From positions 1-37,493 of the forward strand of contig DASZVN010000051.1 in assembly GCA_035547055.1 (NCBI GenBank): a DNA stretch of 37,493 nucleotides. The letters run 5' to 3'. This document shows positions 7,484 through 15,215 of this stretch, piece after piece. The position numbers and the translations under genes are program-made. Origin of the DNA: DASZVN01 sp035547055 (lineage in GTDB: Bacteria; Pseudomonadota; Alphaproteobacteria; Rhizobiales; Methylopilaceae). Numbering within the stretch: the stretch's first letter is position 1; the number at the start of each line of letters is the position of its first letter. The notes below the pieces were generated by a model. The model saw only the letters and a list, made by a program, of their open reading frames with translations. It was not told the DNA's origin and did no database searches.

Positions 7484-8131
7484 ATGGACACGCAACTCGT
7501 CATGCCCCCGGAGCAGCGTCACCAAGGCCTTCTCGTTCAAGCCATTTTCAGCCTCGACCTTTGGTTGCGGAATCGACAGGAAGTATTTGAATACACGTCT
7601 AATCCCGATTGCATCTTTCGCATCCAGCTCGCCGTGATCGACCATCCTGTCACGTTGCCGGACGGGACCGTGCTGCGGGCTGGCGACCGGGTCCTGGAGC
7701 TCCACCTCTGGAACGAGCACATCCCGGTGATTCCGGCCGGCGGCGCCTCGCTCACCTGGGCGCGTCGGATGAGCCGTTGCCTCGATGTCTCGCTCTACGA
7801 CCTCCGGCGCTATCTCGCCGGCGAGCCCGCCCTTGCCGACATCCGGGCGATCCGCGCCAACATGAGCTTCGGCACCGCCGAGCAGATCTCGCAGGTCGCG
7901 CGCATCTCGCACCGCTACGGCTTCGAGCCGGTCCCCGACCCGCGGCGCCTGACCCTGGCTGGACGCCTCCACATGTTCGGCGAGAACATCCTGATCACGC
8001 TCCTGGTGTGGGCGCAGAATGCCGGCGCGCTTCGCCGCGACAGCCTCCGCCGCGACCGCTCCCAGGTGTTCCTGTCGCGCCAGGTGCTGGAGCGCCGCTA
8101 CGCCTTGTCGGCGCCGGCGGAAGCATCGTGA
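7484..8131 (+). CDS. YkoP-like hypothetical protein in hopanoid cluster
   Basis: 215 residues, soluble, without signal peptide or obvious membrane segment. The stretch GDRVLELHLWNEHIP near residue 65 resembles the YkoP-type domain, which in Firmicutes is found alone or joined to polysaccharide deacetylases; this is recognition by eye and tentative. A second conserved-looking block is RLHMFGENILITLLVWAQNA near residue 165. ATG at 7484 is preceded by CGGAGAGAG at good spacing. It lies 53 bases after cfa and 10 bases before hpnI, so it is probably in the same transcript. Since hpnK in this cluster is a deacetylase-fold protein, a helper role in head-group processing is possible, but nothing in the sequence shows catalysis. 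Confidence 0.55.
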   Translation: MDTQLVMPPEQRHQGLLVQAIFSLDLWLRNRQEVFEYTSNPDCIFRIQLAVIDHPVTLPDGTVLRAGDRVLELHLWNEHIPVIPAGGASLTWARRMSRCLDVSLYDLRRYLAGEPALADIRAIRANMSFGTAEQISQVARISHRYGFEPVPDPRRLTLAGRLHMFGENILITLLVWAQNAGALRRDSLRRDRSQVFLSRQVLERRYALSAPAEAS

Positions 8132-8141
8132 GCGGCGGCCC

Positions 8142-9299
8142 GTGTCATCGGTGAGCGGCTGGCTCGGCGGCATTTTCTTCGTCCTTGCCGCCATCGGCTG
8201 CATCTATCTTGCGGCGGCGCTGGTCCTGGTGCGGCGTTTCCTGGCCCGCCGGCCGCCTCCGTTGCCCACGCCGGCACCGTCGATCACGGTGCTGAAGCCG
8301 CTTTTCGGGGTCGAGCCTCAGCTCGAGGCATGCCTCGGCTCCCTGGGGGAGCAGGACTATCCCGCGCCCTATGAAATCGTGCTCGGGCTTCAGGACCCTG
8401 CCGACCCCGCGGCCGCCGCTGCCGAGCGTCTTGCTGCCGCATTTCCGGCGCAAGCGATCGCCCTCCGCGTCGACCGCACCGTCCACGGCACGAACCGCAA
8501 AGTCTCGAACCTGATCAACATGGCCCGGCACATCCACCATGGCGTCGTCGTGCTGGCCGACAGCGATATCGCCGTCGGACGGCACTATCTCGCGACGACC
8601 GCGGCGGCACTGGCGGCGCCCGGGGCCGGGGCGGTGACCTGGCTCTATTACGGTCTGCCCGGCCGGGGGCCGTGGGCGGCGCTGGCCGCGCTCGGCATCG
8701 ACGCCCATTTCCTGCCGAACGTCATGGTCGGGGTCGCCACCGGCCTGGCCCATCCCTGCCTGGGCTCGACCGTCGCGCTGCGCCGTGAAACCCTGGAAGC
8801 GATCGGCGGCTTCCAGGCCGTCGCGGACGACCTCGCCGACGACTATGCGCTCGGCGCCAAGGTCCGCGGGCAGGGCGGCCGCGTCGACCTTGCGCCCGGC
8901 CTGGTCGGCCACGCCTGCGACGAGGCCGGCCTCGGCGAATTGCTGCGGCACGAGCTGCGCTGGGCTCGCACCATCCGCACGGTCGATCCGCTCGGCCACG
9001 CCGGCGCCGTCGTGACCCATCCGGCAGCGCTGGCCCTGATCGGGATCGCCTGCGGCAGCTTCGCCTGCCTGCCCCTGCTGGCGCTGGCGCTCGCGCTGCG
9101 CGCCGCGATCGTGGCAACGGTCGCGCGGGCCGCCGGGACCGGCCTCGCACGGCTGTGGCTGCTCCCGGTCCGCGACGTCTTGTCGTTCGCGGTCTTTCTC
9201 TGGAGCTTTTTGGGCAGCGCGATAAGTTGGCGGGGGGAGGACTTCCAGGTGCGCGCCGATGGGACGCTCGCCCGGGACCGGAGCATACCTCTGAGATGA
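8142..9299 (+). CDS. hpnI: Hopanoid glycosyltransferase HpnI
   Basis: Ceramide-glucosyltransferase-like GT2 enzyme. In Burkholderia genetics HpnI adds N-acetylglucosamine to bacteriohopanetetrol. 385 residues from GTG 8142 (GTG 8151 is equally possible). An N-terminal membrane helix lies at about residues 5-28. Motifs follow in order: SITVLKPLFGVEP, NRKVSNL, VLADSDIAVG (DSD, metal/UDP binding), CLGSTVALRRETLEAIGG, DDLADDYALG, and the processive-type LRWARTIR. The C-terminal helices are at the end. It overlaps hpnJ by four bases (ATGA). The strong family resemblance plus the adjacent hpnJ and hpnK make the call secure. Confidence 0.93.
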   Translation: MSSVSGWLGGIFFVLAAIGCIYLAAALVLVRRFLARRPPPLPTPAPSITVLKPLFGVEPQLEACLGSLGEQDYPAPYEIVLGLQDPADPAAAAAERLAAAFPAQAIALRVDRTVHGTNRKVSNLINMARHIHHGVVVLADSDIAVGRHYLATTAAALAAPGAGAVTWLYYGLPGRGPWAALAALGIDAHFLPNVMVGVATGLAHPCLGSTVALRRETLEAIGGFQAVADDLADDYALGAKVRGQGGRVDLAPGLVGHACDEAGLGELLRHELRWARTIRTVDPLGHAGAVVTHPAALALIGIACGSFACLPLLALALALRAAIVATVARAAGTGLARLWLLPVRDVLSFAVFLWSFLGSAISWRGEDFQVRADGTLARDRSIPLR

Positions 9300-10726
9300 T
9301 GCGGACCCTTTTTCTCCAGGCGCCTTCCTTCGACGGCTTCGATGGCGGGGCCGGCTCGCGCTATCAGGCCCGGCGCGAGATCCAGTCGTTCTGGTATCCG
9401 ACCTGGCTCGCCCAGCCCGCGGCGCTGGTCGAGAACTCCCGGCTGGTCGACGCGCCGCCGCACCGGACCTCGCTCGCCGACGTCACCGCACTGGCGCGGG
9501 ACTTCGACCTCGTGGTGGTGCATACCTCGACGCCGTCCTTCGGCGCCGACGTCAAGACGATCGCGGCGCTGAAGGCGGCCAATCCTGCCCTGAAGGCCGG
9601 CCTCGTCGGCGCCAAGGTCGCGGTCGATCCCGACAGCGGGCTGGGCGGCTCGCCGGCGATCGATTTCGTCGCCAGGAACGAATTCGACTTCACCATCAAG
9701 GAAGTCGCCGAGGATCGGCCGTGGGCCGGGATCGCCGGCCTGTCGTTCCGCAATGCCGCGGGCGCGATCGTCCACAATCCCGAGCGGCCGGTGCTGGAGG
9801 ACATGGACCGGCTGCCTTTCGTCACCCCGGTCTACAAGCGCGACCTCCACATCGAGAACTATTTCATCGGCTACCTGAAGCACCCCTATCTCTCGTTCTA
9901 CACGGGGCGGGGCTGCAAATCGCGCTGCACCTTCTGCCTGTGGCCGCAGACCGTCGGCGGTCACCGCTACCGCACCCGCAGCGTCGGCCACGTCATGGAC
10001 GAGATCCGCTGGGCCAAGGCGGCGTTTCCCCAGGTGCGGGAATTCTTCTTCGACGACGATACCTTCACCGACCTCGCGCCCCGCGCCGAGGAGATCGCCC
10101 GCGCGCTCGGCAAGCTCGGCGTCACCTGGTCGTGCAACGCCAAGGCCAACGTGTCGCGGGAGACGCTGAAGGTGATGCGCGACAACGGCCTCCGCCTGCT
10201 CCTGGTCGGCTACGAGTCGGGCAACCAGCAGATCCTGCACAATATCAAGAAGGGCATGCGGATCGACGTTGCCAAGCGCTTCACCAAGGATTGCCACGAG
10301 CTGGGCATCGCCATCCATGGCACCTTCATCATGGGCCTCCCGGGCGAGACCAAGGAGACCATCGAGGAAACCATCCGCTTCGCCGCGGAGATCAATCCGC
10401 ACACCATCCAGGTGTCGCTCGCCGCGCCCTATCCCGGCACCTTCCTTTACAACCAGGCCACCGAGAAGGGCTGGCTCGACAGCGACCACGCCGAGCTGAC
10501 CGATGCCCACGGCATCCAGATCGCCCCGCTGCACTACCCCCATCTCAGCCACACCGAGATCTTCAATTCGGTCGAGGAGTTCTACCGCCGCTTCTACCTG
10601 CGGGCGCCGAAGATCGCCTCGATCGTCGGCGAGATGGTGCGCAGCCCCGAGATGATGGTGCGGCGCCTGCGCGAGGGGGTGGAGTTCTTCCATTTCCTGC
10701 GCGAGCGGCGGGAGCTCGCCCACTGA
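9296..10726 (+). CDS. hpnJ: Hopanoid radical SAM protein HpnJ
   Basis: B12-binding-type radical SAM enzyme, thought to rearrange the glucosamine head group of hopanoids to the cyclitol ether. 476 residues; the start ATG overlaps the hpnI stop (a second ATG at 9299 is equivalent). The N-terminal half looks like a cobalamin-binding Rossmann domain (residues ~1-140). The cluster motif is C207-K-S-R-C211-T-F-C214, the canonical CX3CX2C. FFFDDDTFT, LLVGYESGNQQILHNIKKG and GTFIMGLPGETKETIEET are standard for the family. Its last four bases overlap the next gene (CTGA), implying tight coupling with hpnK. Confidence 0.95.
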   Translation: MMRTLFLQAPSFDGFDGGAGSRYQARREIQSFWYPTWLAQPAALVENSRLVDAPPHRTSLADVTALARDFDLVVVHTSTPSFGADVKTIAALKAANPALKAGLVGAKVAVDPDSGLGGSPAIDFVARNEFDFTIKEVAEDRPWAGIAGLSFRNAAGAIVHNPERPVLEDMDRLPFVTPVYKRDLHIENYFIGYLKHPYLSFYTGRGCKSRCTFCLWPQTVGGHRYRTRSVGHVMDEIRWAKAAFPQVREFFFDDDTFTDLAPRAEEIARALGKLGVTWSCNAKANVSRETLKVMRDNGLRLLLVGYESGNQQILHNIKKGMRIDVAKRFTKDCHELGIAIHGTFIMGLPGETKETIEETIRFAAEINPHTIQVSLAAPYPGTFLYNQATEKGWLDSDHAELTDAHGIQIAPLHYPHLSHTEIFNSVEEFYRRFYLRAPKIASIVGEMVRSPEMMVRRLREGVEFFHFLRERRELAH

Positions 10727-11622
10727 ACGGCCTGGTCGTCACCGCCGACGATTTCGGCCTCGCCACCGAGGTCAACGATGCCGTCGAGGCGGCGCACCGC
10801 CGCGGCATCCTGAGCGCGGCGAGCCTGATGGTCGGAGCGCCCGCGGCGGCCGATGCCGTCGCCCGCGCGCGGGCGATGCCGCGCCTCGGCATCGGCCTTC
10901 ATCTCGTCCTGGTCGAGGGCCGCCCTTCGCTTCCGCCCGAGGCGGTGCCGGACCTTGTCGGTGAGAACGGACAGTTCCGCACCGACATGGCGCGGACGGG
11001 TCTCGACATCGCGCTGAAGCCGCGGGTGCGGCGCCAGCTCGCAGCGGAAATCGAGGCCCAGTTCGCCGCCTTCGCGGCCACCGGCCTCAGGCTCGACCAC
11101 GTCAACGCCCACAAGCACTTCCACCTGCATCCGGTGATTGGCGGCCTCGTCCTCGCGATCGGCCGCCGCTACGGCATGACGGCGCTCAGGGTGCCGCGCG
11201 AGCCGACCGCGATCGTCGACCGGATCGGGCCGGTTGACCCGTCGAGAGCCGAGCGAATGGTCGCGGCACCCTGGGCGGCGTTGCTCGCCGCGCGGGCGCG
11301 ACGGGCGGGGATGCGGGTGCCGGATGCGGTGTTCGGCCTCGCCTGGTCCGGCGCCTTCACCGCGAACCGGCTCGCGGCGCTGCTCGGCGGCCTGCCGGAC
11401 GGCCTCATCGAGATCTACCTCCATCCCGCCACGGCCGACCGCTTTGCCGGGAGCGCCCCCGGCTATCGCTATCGCGACGAGTTCGCGGCGCTGATGGACC
11501 CCGCGGTGCTGGCCGCGATTGGCGGCGCCGGGCACTGCCTTGCCGGCTATGCCGAGCACCTTGCCGCGGCGGGGAACGATCCCGCGGCCGTGGCATTGGT
11601 GGCGGAAGGACCGGGCGGATAA
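10723..11622 (+). CDS. hpnK: Hopanoid deacetylase HpnK (YdjC/ChbG fold), probable CTG start
   Basis: YdjC-like deacetylase; HpnK removes the acetyl group from N-acetylglucosaminyl hopanoid before the HpnJ step. The conserved N-terminus VVTADDFGL begins four codons after a CTG at 10723. There is no ATG, GTG or TTG near it: upstream codons to residue -20 read GGVLPFPARAAGARP with only GTT for Val, and the next ATG is 35 codons in, past the catalytic Asp pair. GGGAG (10709-10713) lies nine bases ahead of CTG, and CTGA overlaps the hpnJ stop. Metal-ligand region DHVNAHKHFHLHP is at about residue 125. 299 residues. The function is secure; the start codon is inferred. Confidence 0.9.
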   Translation: MNGLVVTADDFGLATEVNDAVEAAHRRGILSAASLMVGAPAAADAVARARAMPRLGIGLHLVLVEGRPSLPPEAVPDLVGENGQFRTDMARTGLDIALKPRVRRQLAAEIEAQFAAFAATGLRLDHVNAHKHFHLHPVIGGLVLAIGRRYGMTALRVPREPTAIVDRIGPVDPSRAERMVAAPWAALLAARARRAGMRVPDAVFGLAWSGAFTANRLAALLGGLPDGLIEIYLHPATADRFAGSAPGYRYRDEFAALMDPAVLAAIGGAGHCLAGYAEHLAAAGNDPAAVALVAEGPGG

Positions 11623-11665
11623 GCTGGAATAATCCCAACGACTGCCGCTTTTTTGTTCAGCCGAC

Positions 11666-11695
11666 GTGACAGCCCCGGTGCTGGCAGGTTACTCT
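11666..11695 (+). promoter_or_regulatory. Candidate promoter of ispH
   Basis: GTGACA (11666-11671), an 18-base spacer, then TACTCT (11690-11695), nine bases before the ispH ATG. This is in the 81-base gap after hpnK, which also contains a run of six T (11650-11655) that may mark the end of the hpn transcript. A transcript from here would have almost no leader. Confidence 0.3.
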
Positions 11696-11703
11696 ATGCA
11701 GGC

Positions 11704-12678
11704 ATGCCGCCGATGGTGGACTCAAGCCATGGCAATCGGACGGAGAGCGGCGTGAAGGTGGTCCTTGCCCAGCCGCGGGGCTTTTGTGCCGGAGTGGTCC
11801 GCGCCATCGACATCGTCGAGCGCGCGCTGACCAAGTATGGCCCGCCGATCTATGTCCGCCACGAGATCGTCCACAACCGCCACGTGGTGAAGACGCTCGA
11901 GGCGAAGGGCGTCCGCTTCGTCGAAAGCCTCGACGAGGTGCCGGACGGTGCGGTCACCATCTTCAGCGCCCATGGCGTGCCGCGCGTCGTCGCCGAGCGC
12001 GCCGTCCAGCGCAACCTGCCGACGCTCGATGCCACCTGTCCCCTGGTCACCAAGGTCCACAACCAGGGCCGCCGCTACGTCGCCCATGGCCGCACCGTGG
12101 TCTTGATCGGCCATGCGGGCCACCCCGAGGTCGAGGGCACGCTCGGCCAGATCGAAGGGCCGACCTGGCTCGTCCAGAACGACGCCGACGTCGACGCGCT
12201 GCCGCTGACCCGCGACACGCCGGTTGCCTACGTGACGCAGACGACCCTCTCCGTCGACGACACCCGCTCGATCATCGCCGCGCTGATCCGCCGCTTCGAC
12301 GACGTCGTCGGCCCGGAGACGCGGGACATCTGCTATGCCACACAGAACCGGCAGAGCGCGGTGCGCGAGCTGACCCGCGTCGCCGACGTGATCCTGGTGG
12401 TCGGCGCGCGCAACAGCTCGAATTCGAACCGCCTGCGGGAGATCGGCGAGGAGGCTGGCGTGCCGAGCTACCTCGTCGCCGACGGCAGCGAGGTCGATCC
12501 GGCCTGGGTCCGCGGGGCCGGCGTGGTCGGCCTCACCGCCGGCGCCTCGGCGCCGGAGGTCCTGGTCGACGAGGTGATCGAGGTGCTGCGCGAGATCGCG
12601 CCAGTCGAGGTTTCGGTGCTGGCCGGCGCCGAGGAGAAGATCAGTTTCCGCCTTCCCGCCGAGCTCGCCTCGGCCTGA
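11704..12678 (+). CDS. ispH: 4-hydroxy-3-methylbut-2-enyl diphosphate reductase
   Basis: Last enzyme of the MEP isoprenoid pathway: an iron-sulfur reductase giving isopentenyl and dimethylallyl diphosphate, the precursors of squalene and hopanoids. 324 residues from ATG 11704 (ATG 11713 is possible). The three cluster cysteines are visible: QPRGFCAGV (C28), LDATCPLVTKVH and RDICYATQNRQ. The IFSAHGVPR loop and SSNSNRL substrate-binding block are intact. The C-terminal GLTAGASAPEVLVDEVI is standard. The frame continues upstream to a TTG at 11653, but that segment is unlike the family. Placement between hpnK and hpnH ties precursor supply to hopanoid synthesis, a known arrangement. Confidence 0.96.
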   Translation: MPPMVDSSHGNRTESGVKVVLAQPRGFCAGVVRAIDIVERALTKYGPPIYVRHEIVHNRHVVKTLEAKGVRFVESLDEVPDGAVTIFSAHGVPRVVAERAVQRNLPTLDATCPLVTKVHNQGRRYVAHGRTVVLIGHAGHPEVEGTLGQIEGPTWLVQNDADVDALPLTRDTPVAYVTQTTLSVDDTRSIIAALIRRFDDVVGPETRDICYATQNRQSAVRELTRVADVILVVGARNSSNSNRLREIGEEAGVPSYLVADGSEVDPAWVRGAGVVGLTAGASAPEVLVDEVIEVLREIAPVEVSVLAGAEEKISFRLPAELASA

Positions 12679-12705
12679 GACGGGGTATCGCAAGGAGCGT
12701 ATCCG

Positions 12706-13851
12706 TTGGGCATTCCGTTCCGCCAGGCCGCCGCCATCGGCAGCTATGTCGTCCGCCAGCACCTCAAGGGCAACAAGCGCTACCCGCTCGTCCTGATGCT
12801 GGAGCCGTTGTTCCGCTGCAACCTCGCCTGCGCCGGCTGCGGCAAGATCGACTACCCCGACAAGATCCTGAACAAGCGCCTGAGCTACGACGACTGCATG
12901 AAGGCGATCGACGAATGCGGCGCCCCCGCCGTCTCGATCGCCGGCGGCGAGCCCTTGCTGCACAAGGACATGCCGCAGATCGTCAAGGGCTACATCGCGA
13001 AGCGGAAGTTCGTCATCCTCTGCACCAACGCGCTGCTGCTCGCGAAGAAGATCGACCAGTACGTGCCGAGCCCGTATTTCACCTGGTCGATCCACCTCGA
13101 TGGCGACCGCGAGATGCACGACAAGTCGGTCTGCCTCGATGGCGTCTACGACCGCGCGATCGAGGCGATCAAGCTGGCGCAGTCGAAGGGCTTCCGCGTC
13201 CAGATCAACTGCACGCTGTTCAACAACGCCGACCCGGAGCGCACCGCCACTTTCTTCGACGAGATGAAGCGGATGGGCATCGACGGCATCACCGTCTCGC
13301 CCGGCTATGCCTATGAGCGGGCGCCCGACCAGCAGCATTTCCTGAACCGCGACAGGACCAAGCAGCTCTTCCGCGGCATCCTCTCGCGCGGCAAGGGCGG
13401 CAAGGCCTGGAACTTCACCCAATCGACGCTGTTTCTCGATTTCCTCGCCGGCAACCAGACTTACGCCTGCACGCCGTGGAGCATGCCGCTCCGCACCGTG
13501 TTCGGCTGGCAGCGGCCCTGCTACCTCCTCGGCGAAGGCTACGTGAAGACCTTCAAGGAGCTGATGGACGACACCGCATGGGACGACTACGGCGTCGGCA
13601 ACTACGAGAAATGCGCCGACTGCATGGTCCATTGCGGCTTTGAGGGCACCGCGGTCGCGGACTCGGTGAAGCACCCGCTGAAGGCGGCGATGGTGGCGCT
13701 CCGCGGGGTCAAGACCGACGGCGCGATGGCGCCCGACATCCCGCTCGAAGGGGCGCGGTCGGCGCAATATGTCTTTGCCGGCAACGTCCAGAAGAAGCTG
13801 TCCGAGATCGAAGCCGAGGCCGCCGCGAAGAAAGCCAGCCACGCAGCGTAA
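12706..13851 (+). CDS. hpnH: Adenosyl-hopene transferase HpnH
   Basis: Radical SAM enzyme that joins the 5'-deoxyadenosyl group to hopene, the first step of hopanoid side-chain building. 381 residues starting at TTG 12706, which has AAGGAG eight bases upstream and begins with the family's usual MGIPFRQ. The cluster motif is C38-N-L-A-C42-A-G-C45, followed by SIAGGEPLLH and WSIHLDGDREMHD. A C-terminal Cys-rich stretch (NYEKCADCMVHCGFEG) is also family-typical. It follows ispH by 27 bases. It converges on the sulfotransferase gene with only eight bases between stop codons and no hairpin there. Confidence 0.96.
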   Translation: MGIPFRQAAAIGSYVVRQHLKGNKRYPLVLMLEPLFRCNLACAGCGKIDYPDKILNKRLSYDDCMKAIDECGAPAVSIAGGEPLLHKDMPQIVKGYIAKRKFVILCTNALLLAKKIDQYVPSPYFTWSIHLDGDREMHDKSVCLDGVYDRAIEAIKLAQSKGFRVQINCTLFNNADPERTATFFDEMKRMGIDGITVSPGYAYERAPDQQHFLNRDRTKQLFRGILSRGKGGKAWNFTQSTLFLDFLAGNQTYACTPWSMPLRTVFGWQRPCYLLGEGYVKTFKELMDDTAWDDYGVGNYEKCADCMVHCGFEGTAVADSVKHPLKAAMVALRGVKTDGAMAPDIPLEGARSAQYVFAGNVQKKLSEIEAEAAAKKASHAA

Positions 13852-13859
13852 GGTCATCT

Positions 13860-14606
13860 TTACATGGTGGAGGCGGGCGGAAGCGCGTGGAAAGGCCAAT
13901 TCGTCTCTCTATAGGCGAGCAGGCTTTCCCAGTTGTCGAACCCCTTCTCCAGCTCTGAGCCGAACTGGCGACGGTATTCGCTTTGAAGGGACGCGGGACT
14001 GGCTGAGGAACCGAGGAAGTCGAGCAGCGACGCCATATGGGGCTCGTGCCCGACCTGATTATAGTACAGGGTGAAAACATCAGCTCCCTTGAGTTCCCGC
14101 CACGCCGCGATCCTGTCCAGGAAGCGGTTGTAGTAGGTGGCGAAAGCCTCCAGCGTATCGCGAGAGAACGATACCTTGGCATTGAGCAGCCGCTCCTCCG
14201 GCGGAGGGTGGCCGTCCTTCAAGGTCCAGATATTGGTGCTTTGGGCGCGTAGCGTGGAAGCATAGGTTTCAATGGGATCACGCACCAGCGCCACGATTTT
14301 CCATCTTGGCGACTTCAGGTCCTCCAATACGCCGGGGATGCGCCGCAGGTGGTAGTTGAACAGCTTGAATCCGAATAGCGCCTGGGGCGTGGCTGCGCGG
14401 AGCCGCTCCAAAAAGCCGAGATGGTCCGCGTCCCGTTGCTCCACCGTTTCGACCCCGACGGCCTTCTTTATCTTTTCATCAAGCTCAACCCAATGCGGCT
14501 TGAACAATTCCCCGTAGCACGCAATATCGTCTGCTGAATTAAGTAAACTGACCAGATTGTACGATCCGGTACGTGGATGCGCGAATATCACGAAGCGACT
14601 ATCCAT
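13860..14606 (-). CDS. Sulfotransferase (PAPS-dependent family)
   Basis: 248 residues. The 5'-phosphosulfate loop HPRTGSYNLVSLLN starts at residue 10, and the 3'-phosphate site ALVRDPIETYAS has R109 and S117 at the usual spacing. This fits cytosolic-type or Stf0/NodH-like sulfotransferases; the substrate cannot be read. The gene is clearly less GC-biased than its neighbours, with codons such as ATA, TTA, AAA and GAT common, suggesting recent transfer. ATG 14606 is preceded by GAGGG. A 26-codon frame ends 12 bases upstream. It converges with hpnH; whether it modifies hopanoids is open, and a surface polysaccharide or small lipid acceptor is at least as likely. Confidence 0.8.
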   Translation of the reverse strand: MDSRFVIFAHPRTGSYNLVSLLNSADDIACYGELFKPHWVELDEKIKKAVGVETVEQRDADHLGFLERLRAATPQALFGFKLFNYHLRRIPGVLEDLKSPRWKIVALVRDPIETYASTLRAQSTNIWTLKDGHPPPEERLLNAKVSFSRDTLEAFATYYNRFLDRIAAWRELKGADVFTLYYNQVGHEPHMASLLDFLGSSASPASLQSEYRRQFGSELEKGFDNWESLLAYRETNWPFHALPPASTM

Positions 14607-14618
14607 TCGTCATAACCC

Positions 14619-14699
14619 TCAACTGAAATTGATGGTACGAGGCCTGATTACCTGGTGCAGGGTTCGTCCGTACACGTGCAGCTCCATCGGCTCCGACAT
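14619..14699 (-). CDS. Short upstream ORF of sulfotransferase (26 aa), doubtful
   Basis: An ATG at 14699 follows GGGGGTGAGG with good spacing and opens a 26-codon frame (start MSEPMELHVYGRTLHQ) ending 12 bases before the sulfotransferase ATG. It could be a leader peptide or a remnant of a deleted gene. No family was recognised. The strong ribosome-binding site is the only real support. Confidence 0.25.
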   Translation of the reverse strand: MSEPMELHVYGRTLHQVIRPRTINFS

Positions 14700-15108
14700 G
14701 AATGGGCCTCACCCCCGAAGACGGCTCACCAAAGATTGTCCGTCCGTACCGCCGTGCCGGGAGCCACCTCGTATGTAAGCCCGTCGTCAGGATGTCCTGC
14801 TGTCGGGAGCGGCTCGAGACCCTTGCCGAAAGGACCGCGAAGGGACAAGGGGCTTGATCGGCTTGCTCCCTGCCGACCCAATGTCGCCTTCGAGCAAGCG
14901 CTTCTCAAGCCCCTGGAAGGCGCTGCCCGGCGGGGCCCGCGCTGTCGAGCGGTCGCCGTGGGTTGGCTGTCTATTTCGCACGCGACTGTGCCCCAAGGGG
15001 ACACATCGAGATCTACGGTGCGGCGTCGCAGCGGGCGGGTATGGACATTCTCGGGGATTGCTCAAGCCAAGCCGCACAGGGCAAGCGCCGCCCGCGGCGC
15101 CTTGAACC
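14700..15108. other. Non-coding stretch between sulfotransferase and tat promoter
   Basis: No plausible protein is seen on either strand; open frames are short and their translations have no recognisable motif. The only clear structure is the long inverted repeat at 14848-14914, plus a GCGCCGCC/GGCGGCGC pair (15085-15092 with 15122-15129) running into the tatA promoter. Composition is mixed, less regular than coding DNA nearby. It may be remnant or imported DNA together with the sulfotransferase. Confidence 0.5.
14848..14914. repeat. Long imperfect inverted repeat (RNA hairpin candidate)
   Basis: AGGGGCTTGA (14848-14857) pairs with TCAAGCCCCT (14905-14914), and inside it GCTTGCTC (14861-14868) pairs with GAGCAAGC (14892-14899), leaving a 23-base loop. 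Together they give about 18 pairs with one asymmetric interruption. No T-run follows on either strand. It lies in DNA without genes. Confidence 0.55.
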
Positions 15109-15137
15109 TTGTGTTTCGGGAGGCGGCGCCCTAGTTT
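15109..15137 (+). promoter_or_regulatory. Candidate promoter of tatABC
   Basis: TTGTGT (15109-15114), exactly 17 bases, then TAGTTT (15132-15137). The start would fall near 15144, giving a leader of about 70 bases before tatA. Confidence 0.4.
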
Positions 15138-15215
15138 GCAGAGTAGATCCTACGGCCGTGGGTGTCGGGCCGGCGTTCGCCGCCTGATGTCGCCGCCGCA
15201 GCGAGGTACAGTACC

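Noticed and set aside
11722..13899. A 725-codon minus-strand frame across ispH and hpnH
   Set aside because: Both plus-strand genes have intact cluster cysteines and family motifs; the antisense translation has none.
14655..15134. A 159-codon plus-strand frame in the gap upstream of tatA
   Set aside because: No motif, no ribosome-binding site and irregular codon use; two other frames here are equally open.
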